Origin: Cohnella ginsengisoli
Lineage (GTDB): Bacteria; Bacillota; Bacilli; Paenibacillales; Paenibacillaceae
Length of the DNA stretch: 64,000 nucleotides
Direction: 5' to 3'
Assembly (NCBI RefSeq): GCF_029525555.1
Contig: NZ_JAPDHZ010000002.1
Location: 2,317,816 to 2,381,815 of the forward strand
Part shown: positions 19,601-28,257 of the stretch, piece after piece
Layout of the letters: each line of letters begins with the position of its first letter
Position numbering within the stretch: position 1 is the stretch's first letter
The notes under the pieces: model-generated
What the model was told of the DNA's origin: nothing
Database searches by the model: none
What the model saw: the letters and a program-made list of their open reading frames with translations, nothing else
Translations under genes and position numbers: made by a program

Positions 19601-20888
19601 TTAGGCTGCTTCTGTCCAGGACAAAACGGTTTTCTGTGGCGTGAACGTTTCTCCACGTTGAACAATACCGACTAGAATCCGTGCCAGCTTTCCAATTAAC
19701 TTAAAGATGGACTGCTGCTTTTTCATCTTCTTTTTCTGTACATTATGCTCGTGTAAATGACGGAAGACGGGATTATTCCAAACCAATTGAACCGTCGCAA
19801 GATAAAGATATTTTCGCAAGGCTGAGTCGCCTCGTTTCGAAAGAACAATTCGCCCTTTTCGCTTACCAGACATACTTTCAGCCAAGTTTAGTCCAGCCTT
19901 CCGAAGCACCTGACGTCCGTGTGCATACTGTCTTAAGTCTCCTGTGCCAGCTAAAATGGCCGCAGTGAAGATTTTTCCGAGCCCCTTTATCGTACGGAGC
20001 TGCTGAGCCATTGGAATTTCAGAGAGCAGAGTCTCGACGTCCTTTTCCATCTGTTTAAGCATGGCGGTAACTCGTTCGTATTCCTCAATAAGCCGTTTTA
20101 AATCTGCTTTCGCTTCTTCAACAGCGGTTCGATCTCCGACACTGCGTCTCGCATGAGCAATGAGCTGTGCAGCCTTCTCGATCCCCGTAGAACCCCCGGC
20201 ACGCTGCATATGAACTCGCCAAGCATCTATGATATCCGGTACCGTATAGGTCTCCAGATCTTGCGGGCAAGGGAAGGTTTTAAGGGTCGACAATGACCGC
20301 TTGCAGCCCCAGTCTTTGAATACAGACAGATATTCGGGGGAAGCGAATGTCCAGCCAGCGTACGATCCGATTCTGCAGCCGTACGCTGTTCGTCACCCAA
20401 AATTCCCGGTCACTCATCATCGTCCGTAATCGTTGAAAGGCATGAGATTGACGCGTGTACTCATAGTAGAAGCCCCGGCTGACTGCATCTGCGATGACCA
20501 ACGCATCCTTGGGATCGTTTTTTGAGGGGCTGTTATCTCGGTTTTCCTTGTTACGCTTCGTCGTAGCAGGGTTAACCATCACCACGTGTAGATCCTTATC
20601 CGATAACCAGTTCGCAAGATTAAACCAGTAATGGCCGGTAGGCTCCATGCCGATGATGAACTGTTTTAATCGATGCTTCTGCTGTAACTCATTCATCCAG
20701 CGCCTCAACTTCTCAAACCCTTCCACAGTATTTGAGAATGAGAGATGCCGATAAGAGATAACGATTCCTCGAAAGTTTGTAGCCTGAGCTACATGAGTTT
20801 CTTTCGCCATGTCTATCCCTACAACGAGATGCGAGGTGCTAATTCGTTCAATCCGTTGATTTTGTGCGTCTGATTGCTTAAACTTCAA
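19601..20888 (-). CDS. IS110-family transposase (frame interrupted)
   Basis: About 429 residues from a TTG start at 20888, which has AAGGAGG just upstream. The N-terminal DEDD domain shows GIDMAKETH, GMEPTGHYWF and NDPKDALVIADAV. The C-terminal Transposase_20 domain shows LRTIKGLGKIFTAAILAGTGDL and the catalytic-Ser region LSKRGDSALRKYL. Five G at 20336-20340 carry one extra base that splits the gene, and correction gives ...RFPEYLSVFKDWG... across the junction. An inverted repeat upstream would hide the ribosome binding site in a stem. Confidence 0.9.
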
Positions 20889-20893
20889 TTTAA

Positions 20894-20942
20894 GAGCGCC
20901 TCCTTGATGTGTTGTCGACAAACCCATCATACCGAGGCGCTC
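20894..20942. promoter_or_regulatory. Hairpin sequestering the transposase ribosome binding site
   Basis: GAGCGCCTC at 20894-20902 pairs with GAGGCGCTC at 20934-20942, and the first arm contains the Shine-Dalgarno of the transposase (minus strand). On the plus strand the stem is followed by T7, so it may also stop incoming transcription. Confidence 0.55.
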
Positions 20943-21014
20943 CCTTTTTTTACAAAGCTCATTTCTTAAGCTCTACAGGAATGTTTAGCATAATCACTTA
21001 GTCGAGTTTGATAC

Positions 21015-21525
21015 TTATAATATACGAGAATAGTAAGCTACATCGGTAACTCTGCCGAGTAAATTCGATTCAGGCAACACCGCTACCAAAGTAAAACCGA
21101 GTTTTTCAATTAACTGTTTTGACTTCATATTTTTATTATCAATAGTAGCATACAGGCGTTTAAGGTTTAATGTACATTTACAATGCTCAATGACTGCGGA
21201 AACCGCTTCATACGCAAAACCGCATCCCCAATGCTCCCTCATGAAGCGATAACCAATTTCACCAAGATAACCTTCTGCTATTTCTGGAATCATTACATCA
21301 CCAATGAATTCATCAGTATCTTTTAATGCGACAGTCCATTTTCTTTCATTACGCTTCCTAACCATTTCTAAGATTGACTGTTCATCACGAGGGGGATTAA
21401 TTCCAAGAAATTCTCTTACCTCATCATTGTTAAACATTTTAAGCATATTTGGAATGTCTTTTTCCGCTCTTGGACGTAAAATCAATCGCTCTGTTTGAAT
21501 TTTCGGTGCTTCTTTTTTTTGCCAT
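21015..21525 (-). CDS. GNAT-family N-acetyltransferase (frame break near start)
   Basis: About 170 residues of the RimJ/RimL-like GNAT group. The start of the fold reads ERLILRPRAEKDIPNMLKM, the acetyl-CoA loop region lies around YRFMREHWGCGFAYEAV, and the end is SKQLIEKLGFTLV. Eight T at 21513-21520 break the frame; deleting one gives an ATG start at 21525 (MAKKEAPKIQTERL). Members acetylate protein N-termini, antibiotics or small amines; the substrate is unknown. It is part of the cassette-like array, with the insertion sequence on its 3' side. Confidence 0.85.
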
Positions 21526-21617
21526 GATTTATTCCAGCCCTTCGTACATTGTTGGGGAAGGCGGAGGGGTTTTAAAGTGGTTTCTAGGATTTATCCAATT
21601 TCGCATAACTCATCCTT

Positions 21618-21710
21618 CAGCTACCCTGCCCGTTACTTCAACGGAAACGGCAGCCGATCGTCTGACCGGCTGCCGCGATGCTCGTTCTGCTATCGTCTCA
21701 CGTAAGCGTT
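21618..21710 (-). repeat. Cassette-associated element, copy 4
   Basis: About 93 bp, CAGCTACCCTGCCCGTTACTT at one end, hairpin arms GGCAGCCG/CGGCTGCC, and GCTATCGTCTCACG at the other end. It is very similar to copy 3. Confidence 0.7.
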
Positions 21711-21776
21711 GTGTATCTGCCCAATTGCTGGGCGCGAATATGTTTATTCCTTTAAATACAAAATGCAAAATGCTGC

Positions 21777-22055
21777 TTATTGGTAAAAAACAAATAATAA
21801 GTTTTTGTTTTCTTTCATTTTCTTTTTAAATTTAACGATTCCTCGAATAAGAATTATTGATAAAAGGATAATAATCACTGGACCGATTTCTAAAATAAAC
21901 ATAGGAACTAATGATGATAACGAAATGACAATTTCATAAATGAAAAAATAATCAACTATTCCGACAACTACAAATGACATTACAATCAATTGGAATTTCG
22001 AATAATAATAACCAAGCATGCGATAAGCTCTTCTTAAGTAATTTAGAACTTTCAT
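21777..22055 (-). CDS. Small membrane protein, unknown
   Basis: A 92-residue hydrophobic protein with two or three membrane segments (FQLIVMSFVVVGIVDYFFIYEIVISL and IIILLSIILIRGIV) and a positively charged C-terminal part (KFKKKMKENK). No family is recognised. Its position among short same-strand genes with element copy 4 after it and copy 5 before it suggests a mobile accessory gene. Confidence 0.55.
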   Translation of the reverse strand: MKVLNYLRRAYRMLGYYYSKFQLIVMSFVVVGIVDYFFIYEIVISLSSLVPMFILEIGPVIIILLSIILIRGIVKFKKKMKENKNLLFVFYQ

Positions 22056-22127
22056 GTTTCACCTCAATACGGGGAATGATGCAAAAAGTCATTTATAACA
22101 CATCCCTATAATACCACATTTTGGAAC

Positions 22128-22221
22128 CGCTATCCGTTACTTCAATGAGAAGGCAGGTGATGGGCATCCAACTGCCTTCGTATCAAGATTGAGCTAACGT
22201 CTCCCGTTAGCTTAATCTTGT
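22128..22221 (-). repeat. Cassette-associated element, copy 5
   Basis: About 94 bp: GCTATCCGTTACTTCAA, hairpin arms AAGGCAG/CTGCCTT, then a strong palindrome AAGATTGAGCTAAC and its near-inverse around GTCTCCC. It abuts the stop codon of the HIT gene directly. Confidence 0.7.
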
Positions 22222-22583
22222 CTAGCACCATGTACCATCAATATCTCTTATTCTTTTTCCGTAGTGAACATGCCAATGAAGATGTTTATTGCTTTGATAT
22301 TCTCCAACATTAGTTGATACAGTACATCCACCATGTTGTTCGTTTATCTGGTTTGATACTTTTTTGGATTACCGAAAATAAATCGTTCAGTAAGACAATA
22401 TCTTCATCTGAAACGTCGATGAGCGAAGGAATGTGTTTTTTTGGGAATCACAACTATGTGTACTTCATAATAAGGACGGCTATGATAAAAAGCTAAAGAA
22501 TTCTCAGTTTCTAAGACTTTTTCTACATCTGTTTTACCACTTAATACTTCCTCACAATAAAAATCTTGAACACCATTGGACAT
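22222..22583 (-). CDS. HIT-family (histidine triad) protein (two frame breaks)
   Basis: About 120 residues after correction. The histidine triad is HLHWHVHYG near the C-terminus, and the middle part reads VIPKKHIPSLIDVSDEDIVLLNDLF. The T7 at 22436-22442 and the T6 at 22360-22365 each carry one extra base. ATG 22583 has AGGAGGAATT upstream. HIT proteins hydrolyse nucleotide phosphoramidates or dinucleotides. The gene begins three bases after the XRE regulator stop, and its own stop touches element copy 5, so the pair looks like a two-gene cassette. Confidence 0.75.
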
Positions 22584-22586
22584 TAA

Positions 22587-22789
22587 TTATAATTCCTCCT
22601 CGTCGAACAGCCAGTTAAGATCCACACTGAATTTTTTTCTTAACTCATAAAGAGTCTCTGCCGACGGTTTCGTTTCCCCTGCTCGATTTCACTTAATCTG
22701 CCTTGGGATATTCCAATAGTATTTGCAAACACTATTTGATTCATTTGATGTTGTTTGCGAATGGCCTTCACCTTGTCCCCTATGCTCAT
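22587..22789 (-). CDS. XRE-family helix-turn-helix regulator (frame interrupted)
   Basis: About 67 residues, little more than one HTH_3 domain: IGDKVKAIRKQHQMNQIVFANTIGISQGRLSEIEQG. One missing base in the G run near 22,675 breaks the frame; restoring it gives ETKPSAETLYELRKKFSVDLNWLFDEEEL and a stop at 22587. The ATG at 22789 has AAGGGGATA upstream. It is translated just ahead of the HIT gene and may regulate the pair. Confidence 0.75.
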
Positions 22790-22816
22790 TACATTATCCC
22801 CTTTAAACAAAAGTAA

Positions 22817-22842
22817 GGCCGTCCCCATGCTGTAGGACGGCC
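22817..22842 (-). terminator. Probable terminator of the glmS operon
   Basis: Arms GGCCGTCC and GGACGGCC are followed on the minus strand by a T-rich stretch (TTACTTTTGTTT). The hairpin lies downstream of glmS and just upstream of the XRE gene. Confidence 0.6.
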
Positions 22843-22956
22843 CATGATGTATATAGAACAAAACTTTTTTTGTAATTTTATCAGCCATAACAAAACTTTA
22901 TGGTTCAGAACAACACTTTATTGTAATGAGTCACTCCTTAAGCCGTTCGCCCCCGC

Positions 22957-24789
22957 TTATTCGACAGTCACGCTCTTCGCCAAATTCCGCGGCTTATCCA
23001 CGTCATGGCCCAGCGCGAGCGAGGCGTAGTACGACAGCAGCTGCAGCGGGATGACCGACAGGGCCGGCGTGAGCAGCGGGAGCGTGCGCGGGATGGCGAA
23101 TTGGCGGTCGACGGACTTCGCCGACTCCTCTTCGTGCCCTTCGTTGACGAGGCCGAGCACCTCGGCGCCGCGCGCCTTCACTTCTTTAATGTTGCTAACG
23201 GTCTTCTCGAACAGGTCCTCCTGCGTGAGCAGCGCGATGACGGGCACGCCGTCCTCGATCAGCGCGAGCGTGCCGTGCTTGAGTTCGCCCGCAGCATAAG
23301 CTTCGGAGTGAATGTACGAGATCTCCTTCAGCTTGAGCGAGCCTTCGAGCGCGACGGCGTAGTCGATGCCGCGGCCGATGAAGAACAGGCTGCTCGACTT
23401 CGCGATCGACTCGGCGATGCCCTTAACCGTATCGGCCTGGGCGAGGATACGCTCGACCTGCTCCGGCAGCGAGTCCATCGCGGCCAGGACGTGCGCGATC
23501 TCCGCCTCTTCCTGCGTGCCCAGCGTCTGGGCCATATAAAGCCCGAGCAGGAAAAACGCGATCAACATCGTGGAGTACGCCTTCGTCGATGCGACGGCGA
23601 TCTCCGGGCCTGCCAGCGTGATGATGACGTCATCGGCTTCGCGCGCGACCGAGCTGCCCACAACGTTTGTGATCGCCAGCACGCGGGCGCCGCAGCGCTT
23701 GGCTTCGCGAAGCGCGGCCAGCGTGTCGGCCGTCTCGCCGGATTGGCTCACGACGATGACCAGCGTATCCTTGGTGATGATCGGCGAACGGTAGCGATAC
23801 TCCGACGCGACGTCCACTTCGACCGGAATGCGCGCCAGGCGCTCGATGACCGTCTTGCCGACCATGCCGGCATGCATCGCGGTGCCGCAGGCGACGATGT
23901 GCACGCGGCTCACCGCGCGCAGCTGCTCGGCCGTGATCGACAGCTCTGGCAGGACGACCGAGCGACCGTCTTCGCTGATACGTCCGCGCATCGTGTCGCG
24001 GTACGCGCGAGGCTGCTCGTAGATCTCCTTCAGCATGAAGTGATCGTAGCCGCCCTTTTCGGCGGTCATCAGATCCCAGTTCACGCGGAAGACTTCCTTC
24101 GCGACCGGATCACCTTCTACCGTCAGCAGCTCCACGCCGTCGCGCGTCAGCACCGCCATCTCGCCGTCCTCGAGGATATAGATGTCGCGCGTATATTCGA
24201 GGATCGCCGGAATATCCGAAGCGATGAACTTCTCGCCTTCGCCGACGCCGATGATGAGCGGGCTCGCATAGCGTACCGCCACCAGGCGGTCCGGCTCATG
24301 CTCGGTGAGCACGCCCAGCGCGAATGCGCCGCGCATCTTGCGTACCGCCTTCTGCACGGCCTTCACGATATCGCCTTCGTATTCGACGGCGATCAGGTGC
24401 GAGATAACCTCCGTGTCCGTCTCGGACAGGAAGCGATGACCCGCGAGCATCAGCTCTTCCTTGAGCTCCAGATAGTTCTCGATGATGCCGTTGTGCACGA
24501 CGGAGAACTTGAGTGAGTTGTCCGTATGCGGATGCGAATTGGCATCCGACGGCTTGCCGTGCGTCGCCCAGCGCGTGTGCCCGATGCCGATCGTGCCGCA
24601 CAGCGGGTCGCCCGTCAGTCGGTTTTCCAGGTTGACCAGACGACCTACCGCCTTGGTCACTTCAAGGCCGCGCGCCGTATGCACGGCGATGCCCGCCGAG
24701 TCGTACCCGCGGTATTCCAGCTTCTTGAGCCCTTCGATCAGGATGGGCTGAGACTCTCTAAATCCGATATATCCGACAATTCCGCACAT
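22957..24789 (-). CDS. glmS: Glutamine--fructose-6-phosphate aminotransferase (isomerizing)
   Basis: Cytoplasmic enzyme making glucosamine-6-phosphate from fructose-6-phosphate and glutamine, the first step to UDP-GlcNAc. It has 610 residues, the normal length. The N-terminal class II glutamine amidotransferase domain starts with the catalytic Cys2 (MCGIVGYIG) and holds HTRWATHG. Two SIS isomerase domains follow (CGTAMHAGMVGK, VSQSGETADTL, GRGIDYAVALEGSLKLKEISYIHSEAY), and the usual C-terminus is DKPRNLAKSVTVE. It is last in the sigW-rsiW-cdaA-cdaR-glmM-glmS order known from Bacillus subtilis, with its own promoter and a ribozyme in its leader. Confidence 0.98.
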   Translation of the reverse strand: MCGIVGYIGFRESQPILIEGLKKLEYRGYDSAGIAVHTARGLEVTKAVGRLVNLENRLTGDPLCGTIGIGHTRWATHGKPSDANSHPHTDNSLKFSVVHNGIIENYLELKEELMLAGHRFLSETDTEVISHLIAVEYEGDIVKAVQKAVRKMRGAFALGVLTEHEPDRLVAVRYASPLIIGVGEGEKFIASDIPAILEYTRDIYILEDGEMAVLTRDGVELLTVEGDPVAKEVFRVNWDLMTAEKGGYDHFMLKEIYEQPRAYRDTMRGRISEDGRSVVLPELSITAEQLRAVSRVHIVACGTAMHAGMVGKTVIERLARIPVEVDVASEYRYRSPIITKDTLVIVVSQSGETADTLAALREAKRCGARVLAITNVVGSSVAREADDVIITLAGPEIAVASTKAYSTMLIAFFLLGLYMAQTLGTQEEAEIAHVLAAMDSLPEQVERILAQADTVKGIAESIAKSSSLFFIGRGIDYAVALEGSLKLKEISYIHSEAYAAGELKHGTLALIEDGVPVIALLTQEDLFEKTVSNIKEVKARGAEVLGLVNEGHEEESAKSVDRQFAIPRTLPLLTPALSVIPLQLLSYYASLALGHDVDKPRNLAKSVTVE

Positions 24790-25029
24790 TGATATATGCC
24801 TCCGCTTCGGTCAACGTCCGACGGACGTACCGGAGCCGGTCAGGCTGCCGCACGCCTATAGCAGACCGCGGACAACCAGGGGTATGCATGCAGATCCCCT
24901 AAGCCAAGTTGGGCCCGAGCGCCTCGCAGGCGTCCCGCCGGCCGCAGCCTTGCGCAGGATCAGCATTACCCGATATCCACGACATGTCGAGGTCCCCGTG
25001 CTCCGGTTCGCCGGACATTCCGCTATAGT

Positions 25030-25196
25030 ATGATTCCGATTGGTTGTTCTTATCGTGCCGGCGTATTGTGCGCCCGGTTGCCCTGAGCGTTTTGTCTTCC
25101 GGCTGACGGCCCCGATTGGGCCGGGAGGTCCCCGCCGATCATCCGAACACCTCCACCTCGTCAACTCGCCGCGCGCCGGCGGCAAGTTCTGGCGCT
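25030..25196 (-). ncRNA. glmS ribozyme/riboswitch (3' end approximate)
   Basis: The minus strand from 25196 begins with A and the cleavage-site segment GCGCCAGAACT, followed by a GC-rich P2 region, the conserved GTTGACGAGGTGGAGG block and GATGATCGGCGGG. This matches the glmS ribozyme core, which binds glucosamine-6-phosphate and self-cleaves upstream of glmS. The remaining P3/P4 region runs towards about 25,030. It lies about 240 bp before the glmS start. Confidence 0.9.
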
Positions 25197-25290
25197 TATG
25201 AAGCTTGGCGACCCCGATCCTGCCTTTCCTTCTTGAATGACGTTCCCGTTCCTATCTTATTACCCACGGCTCGCGCCGATAATCTAACTC

Positions 25291-25319
25291 ATCATATTCG
25301 TTTTGAAAACCCGGTGCAA
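25291..25319 (-). promoter_or_regulatory. Sigma-A promoter for glmS
   Basis: On the minus strand TTGCAC (-35) and TATGAT (-10) are separated by 17 bases, about 95 bp ahead of the ribozyme cleavage site and downstream of glmM. This gives glmS its own transcript. Confidence 0.7.
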
Positions 25320-25412
25320 CCTTTATCCGCGACTTTCCGCCAAATGACCGTATTGCCCAGGAAATGACACCGCCCGGCATCGTCGACACCGGGCGCGCCA
25401 GCATGCTGTCAA

Positions 25413-26754
25413 TTAGACGAGCTCCGCGCGAATCACGTCGGCGATCGCGTCGACATGGCCTTCGATCTCCGCCTTGTCCGGCCCCTCCGCCATGACGCGA
25501 ATGAGCGACTCCGTGCCCGATGGCCGCACGAGGATGCGTCCGTTGTCGCCGAGCGCCGACTCCGCCGTCGCGACGGCATCCGCGATCGCCGCATTGCCCT
25601 CGTACTTCGACTTATCCGCGACGCGAACGTTGACGAGCACCTGCGGATATTTGCGCATGACCTGCTTGAGTTCGCCCAGCTTCTTGCCGGAAGCGACGAT
25701 CGTGTCGACGAGCTGCAGCCCCGTCAGAATGCCGTCTCCCGTCGTATTGTGATCGAGGAAAATAACGTGGCCGGACTGTTCTCCGCCCAGGTTAAACCCC
25801 CCCGCGGACCATCTCTTCCATCACGTAACGGTCGCCGACGGCCGTCTTCGCCGTCGTCAGGCCAAGCTTGTCGGCGGCTTTGAAGAAGCCGATGTTCGCC
25901 ATAACCGTCGTCACGACCGTGTCGTGCTTCAGCTTGCCCCGGCCGCGCATCGCTTCGCCGCAGATGAGCAGGATATAGTCGCCGTCGACCTCTTCCCCGC
26001 TCTCGTCGATGGCGATGAGCCGATCCGCGTCGCCGTCGAACGCGAGGCCCAGATCGGCGCCCAGCTCCCGCACCTTCGCCGCCAGCTTATCCGGATGCGT
26101 CGATCCGACGCCTTCGTTGATGTTCAAGCCATTGGGCTCGGCGCCGATCGCGACGACCTCCGCGCCCAGCTCCCGGAAGATCGTCGGCGCGAGCTCGTAG
26201 GCCGCCCCGTGCGCGCAGTCGAGCACGATCTTGAGACCGGCGAACGAATGCTTAACCGTCAGCTTCAAATAATCGACGTACATCCGCTTCAACGCCAGAT
26301 CCGTCGTCACCGTGCCCAGGTCTTTGCCGACCGGCCGCGGCAGCGTATCTTCTTCGGCGTCGAGCAGGCGCTCGATCTCCGCTTCCTTTTCGTCGAGCAG
26401 CTTAAATCCGTCGCCGCCGAAAAACTTAATGCCGTTATCCTGCACCGGATTGTGCGACGCCGAGATCATGACGCCCGCATCGGCGCCGAGCGTGCGCGTC
26501 AAATACGCGACCGCGGGCGTGCTCACGACGCCGAGGCGAATGACGTCCGCGCCGATCGACAGCAGACCCGCCGCCAGTGCATTTTCCAGCATCGCGCCCG
26601 ATACGCGCGTATCGAGACCGATGATAACCTTCGGACGCTGCGCGCCCCCTGCGAGTACGTAGCCGCCGCAGCGGCCGATCTTATAAGCAAGCTCGGCGGT
26701 GAGCTCCAAGTTGGCTACGCCCCGAACGCCGTCCGTTCCGAAATACTTCCCCAT
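25413..26754 (-). CDS. glmM: Phosphoglucosamine mutase (frame interrupted)
   Basis: Converts glucosamine-6-phosphate to glucosamine-1-phosphate for UDP-GlcNAc synthesis. It has 447 residues after correction, the usual size. The start is [12 protein letters not shown], the phospho-Ser loop is [13 protein letters not shown], the metal site is AFDGDADR, and the C-terminal phosphate loop is [13 protein letters not shown]. Seven C at 25797-25803 carry one extra base after ...EEMVRGG; correction continues [13 protein letters not shown]. Because this gene is essential, the break is almost certainly a sequencing error. Confidence 0.96.
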
Positions 26755-26822
26755 GCTCCTCTTGACCCCTTCGTCCCCAATTCGTTCTGCCCGACGACTG
26801 TTGTTCGTTCAGCCGATGCTGT

Positions 26823-28257
26823 CTAAGCGCCATCCGTCGGCGATGGCGATGACGATAATGATGACGATGGTGTCGGCGTCGGAGACGGGCTTGATGTCGG
26901 CGAGCCGACGGTCCCGCCCGTCCCCTCTGCCTCCGTCCCCGTCGGCTCGCCGCCGTCCGGCTCGATGACGCCGCCCGAGGCCGCTTCGTCCGTCGTCGGC
27001 ACGCCAGGCGTAGGCGTCGATTCCGTGCCGATGTTCGCGATCTCGACTTCGATCGAGGTGTTGCCCCCGCTCTGATCCACGAATCGCGGCGAATTCACGT
27101 TCAGCGGAATCGTGTACGTGCCTGGACCCCGTCCGCTCAGGTCGGCCTCGACGCTGACGTCGCCCGGCTGCAGCTTGTCGAGCACCGCCGGCGCGCCCTT
27201 GAACGTAATATCCGCCTGGCCGCTCGCCGGATTCATGATTTGCATCTTGAGGCCGTTGCCCAGCCCCTTAATCGTGATCGGCAAGCCTTGAATCGTGCGC
27301 GTCTGCGTCAGCACGACCTGCACGTCGACGGTGATCGCCGCCGGAGACACCTCCGTGATGGCGTCGGATTTGTTAAGCGTGATGTCGACTTTGCCCGATT
27401 TGGTCACCTCGGACAGATTCAGATCCGCTTCGATGAAGTCGATCTTGTCCAGCTCCGTCTGCGGTCCGTAGATCGTCGCCTGCTCCGCGCTCGGGGTGAG
27501 ATTCTCGACGCTTAGCCCCGAGGGCAGCTGACCGATCAGCTTCAGTTGGATTGGCACCTGCTTAAACGGATTGGTGATCGGCACTTCGACCTCAAGCACG
27601 GCAGGATCGACCTCCGCGCCCGGGATCTCCTGCCCGGACCCGTCGTAAGCGACGAGCTTCACGCTCTTGTCCTTGAGCGTCTTGTCCGCGCCTTCGATGG
27701 AGATCGAGCCGCCGACATGGTCGACGCGGTCCATCTCGCTCGCCGGCAACGTGACATGCACCCGGTTCGTCGGACGCAGCACGGGGGGCGCCTGCCTTGT
27801 AGCCTTCCTTCGGCGTCCCCGTCGGCGTCACTTGAACCTCGAATTCCTTGGTCTGCAGCTCCTCCAGCTCGACCGTCACGGTCGCGGGCTCGACCTGGAT
27901 CGTCTGAATGCTTCTGGGCAGATCCGTTCTTAGCGTTATCGTATGCGTACCCGACTTGACTGTGCTTAGATCGGCCTCCACGATATATCCGCCGTCCGAA
28001 CGCGCGGCCAGGAGGTCGCTCGGCGTGCCTCGTACGATAAGCTTGACCTTGGTCGGATCCATGCTCTTCAGCACGTAGCTCTGCTCGTCGAGTCCGCGCA
28101 CCTGAACCTTCACGTCGGTGAACGTGCGCGTCTCGATGAGCGAAGCGACGTTATTCGGCGTCGAATCCGGATTGAAGTGAACGACCGCCCACAGCAGAAT
28201 GCCGAGGGCCAGCGAGATGAGCCGTACGGCGTTCGGATGGCTGAGCCACTTATCCAT
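26823..28257 (-). CDS. cdaR: CdaR (YbbR-domain) regulator of diadenylate cyclase (frame interrupted)
   Basis: Membrane-anchored extracellular protein that modulates CdaA. About 478 residues: one N-terminal membrane segment (ISLALGILLWAVV), four YbbR beta-domains, and a low-complexity Ser/Pro/Thr/Gly tail (GSPTSSPSPTPTPSSSLSSS). Six G at 27783-27788 split it into two frames; removing one joins ...PKEGYKAG to APPVLRPTNRVHV. It overlaps cdaA by 8 bp. The ATG at 28257 is preferred because AAAGGCGG stands eight bases before it; a GTG at 28266 is the alternative. Confidence 0.93.

Larger units (their letters stand above)
19250..20990 (-). mobile_element. IS110-family insertion sequence (ends approximate)
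   Basis: The single DEDD transposase gene is flanked by about 50 bp on its 5' side and a long non-coding stretch of about 350 bp on its 3' side. A long 3' non-coding part is reported for the IS1111 group, where it encodes the guide (seek/bridge) RNA. No terminal inverted repeats are expected in IS110 relatives, so exact ends cannot be set from one copy. It sits between the GNAT and histidine phosphatase genes of the cassette-like array. Confidence 0.7.

Noticed and set aside
23005..24516. 503-codon open frame antisense to glmS
   Set aside because: It is a shadow frame with Arg/Asp/Ala-rich low-information sequence opposite a certain gene.
24856..25185. Small gene in the glmS leader
   Set aside because: The region is occupied by the glmS ribozyme and the frame has no ribosome binding site.
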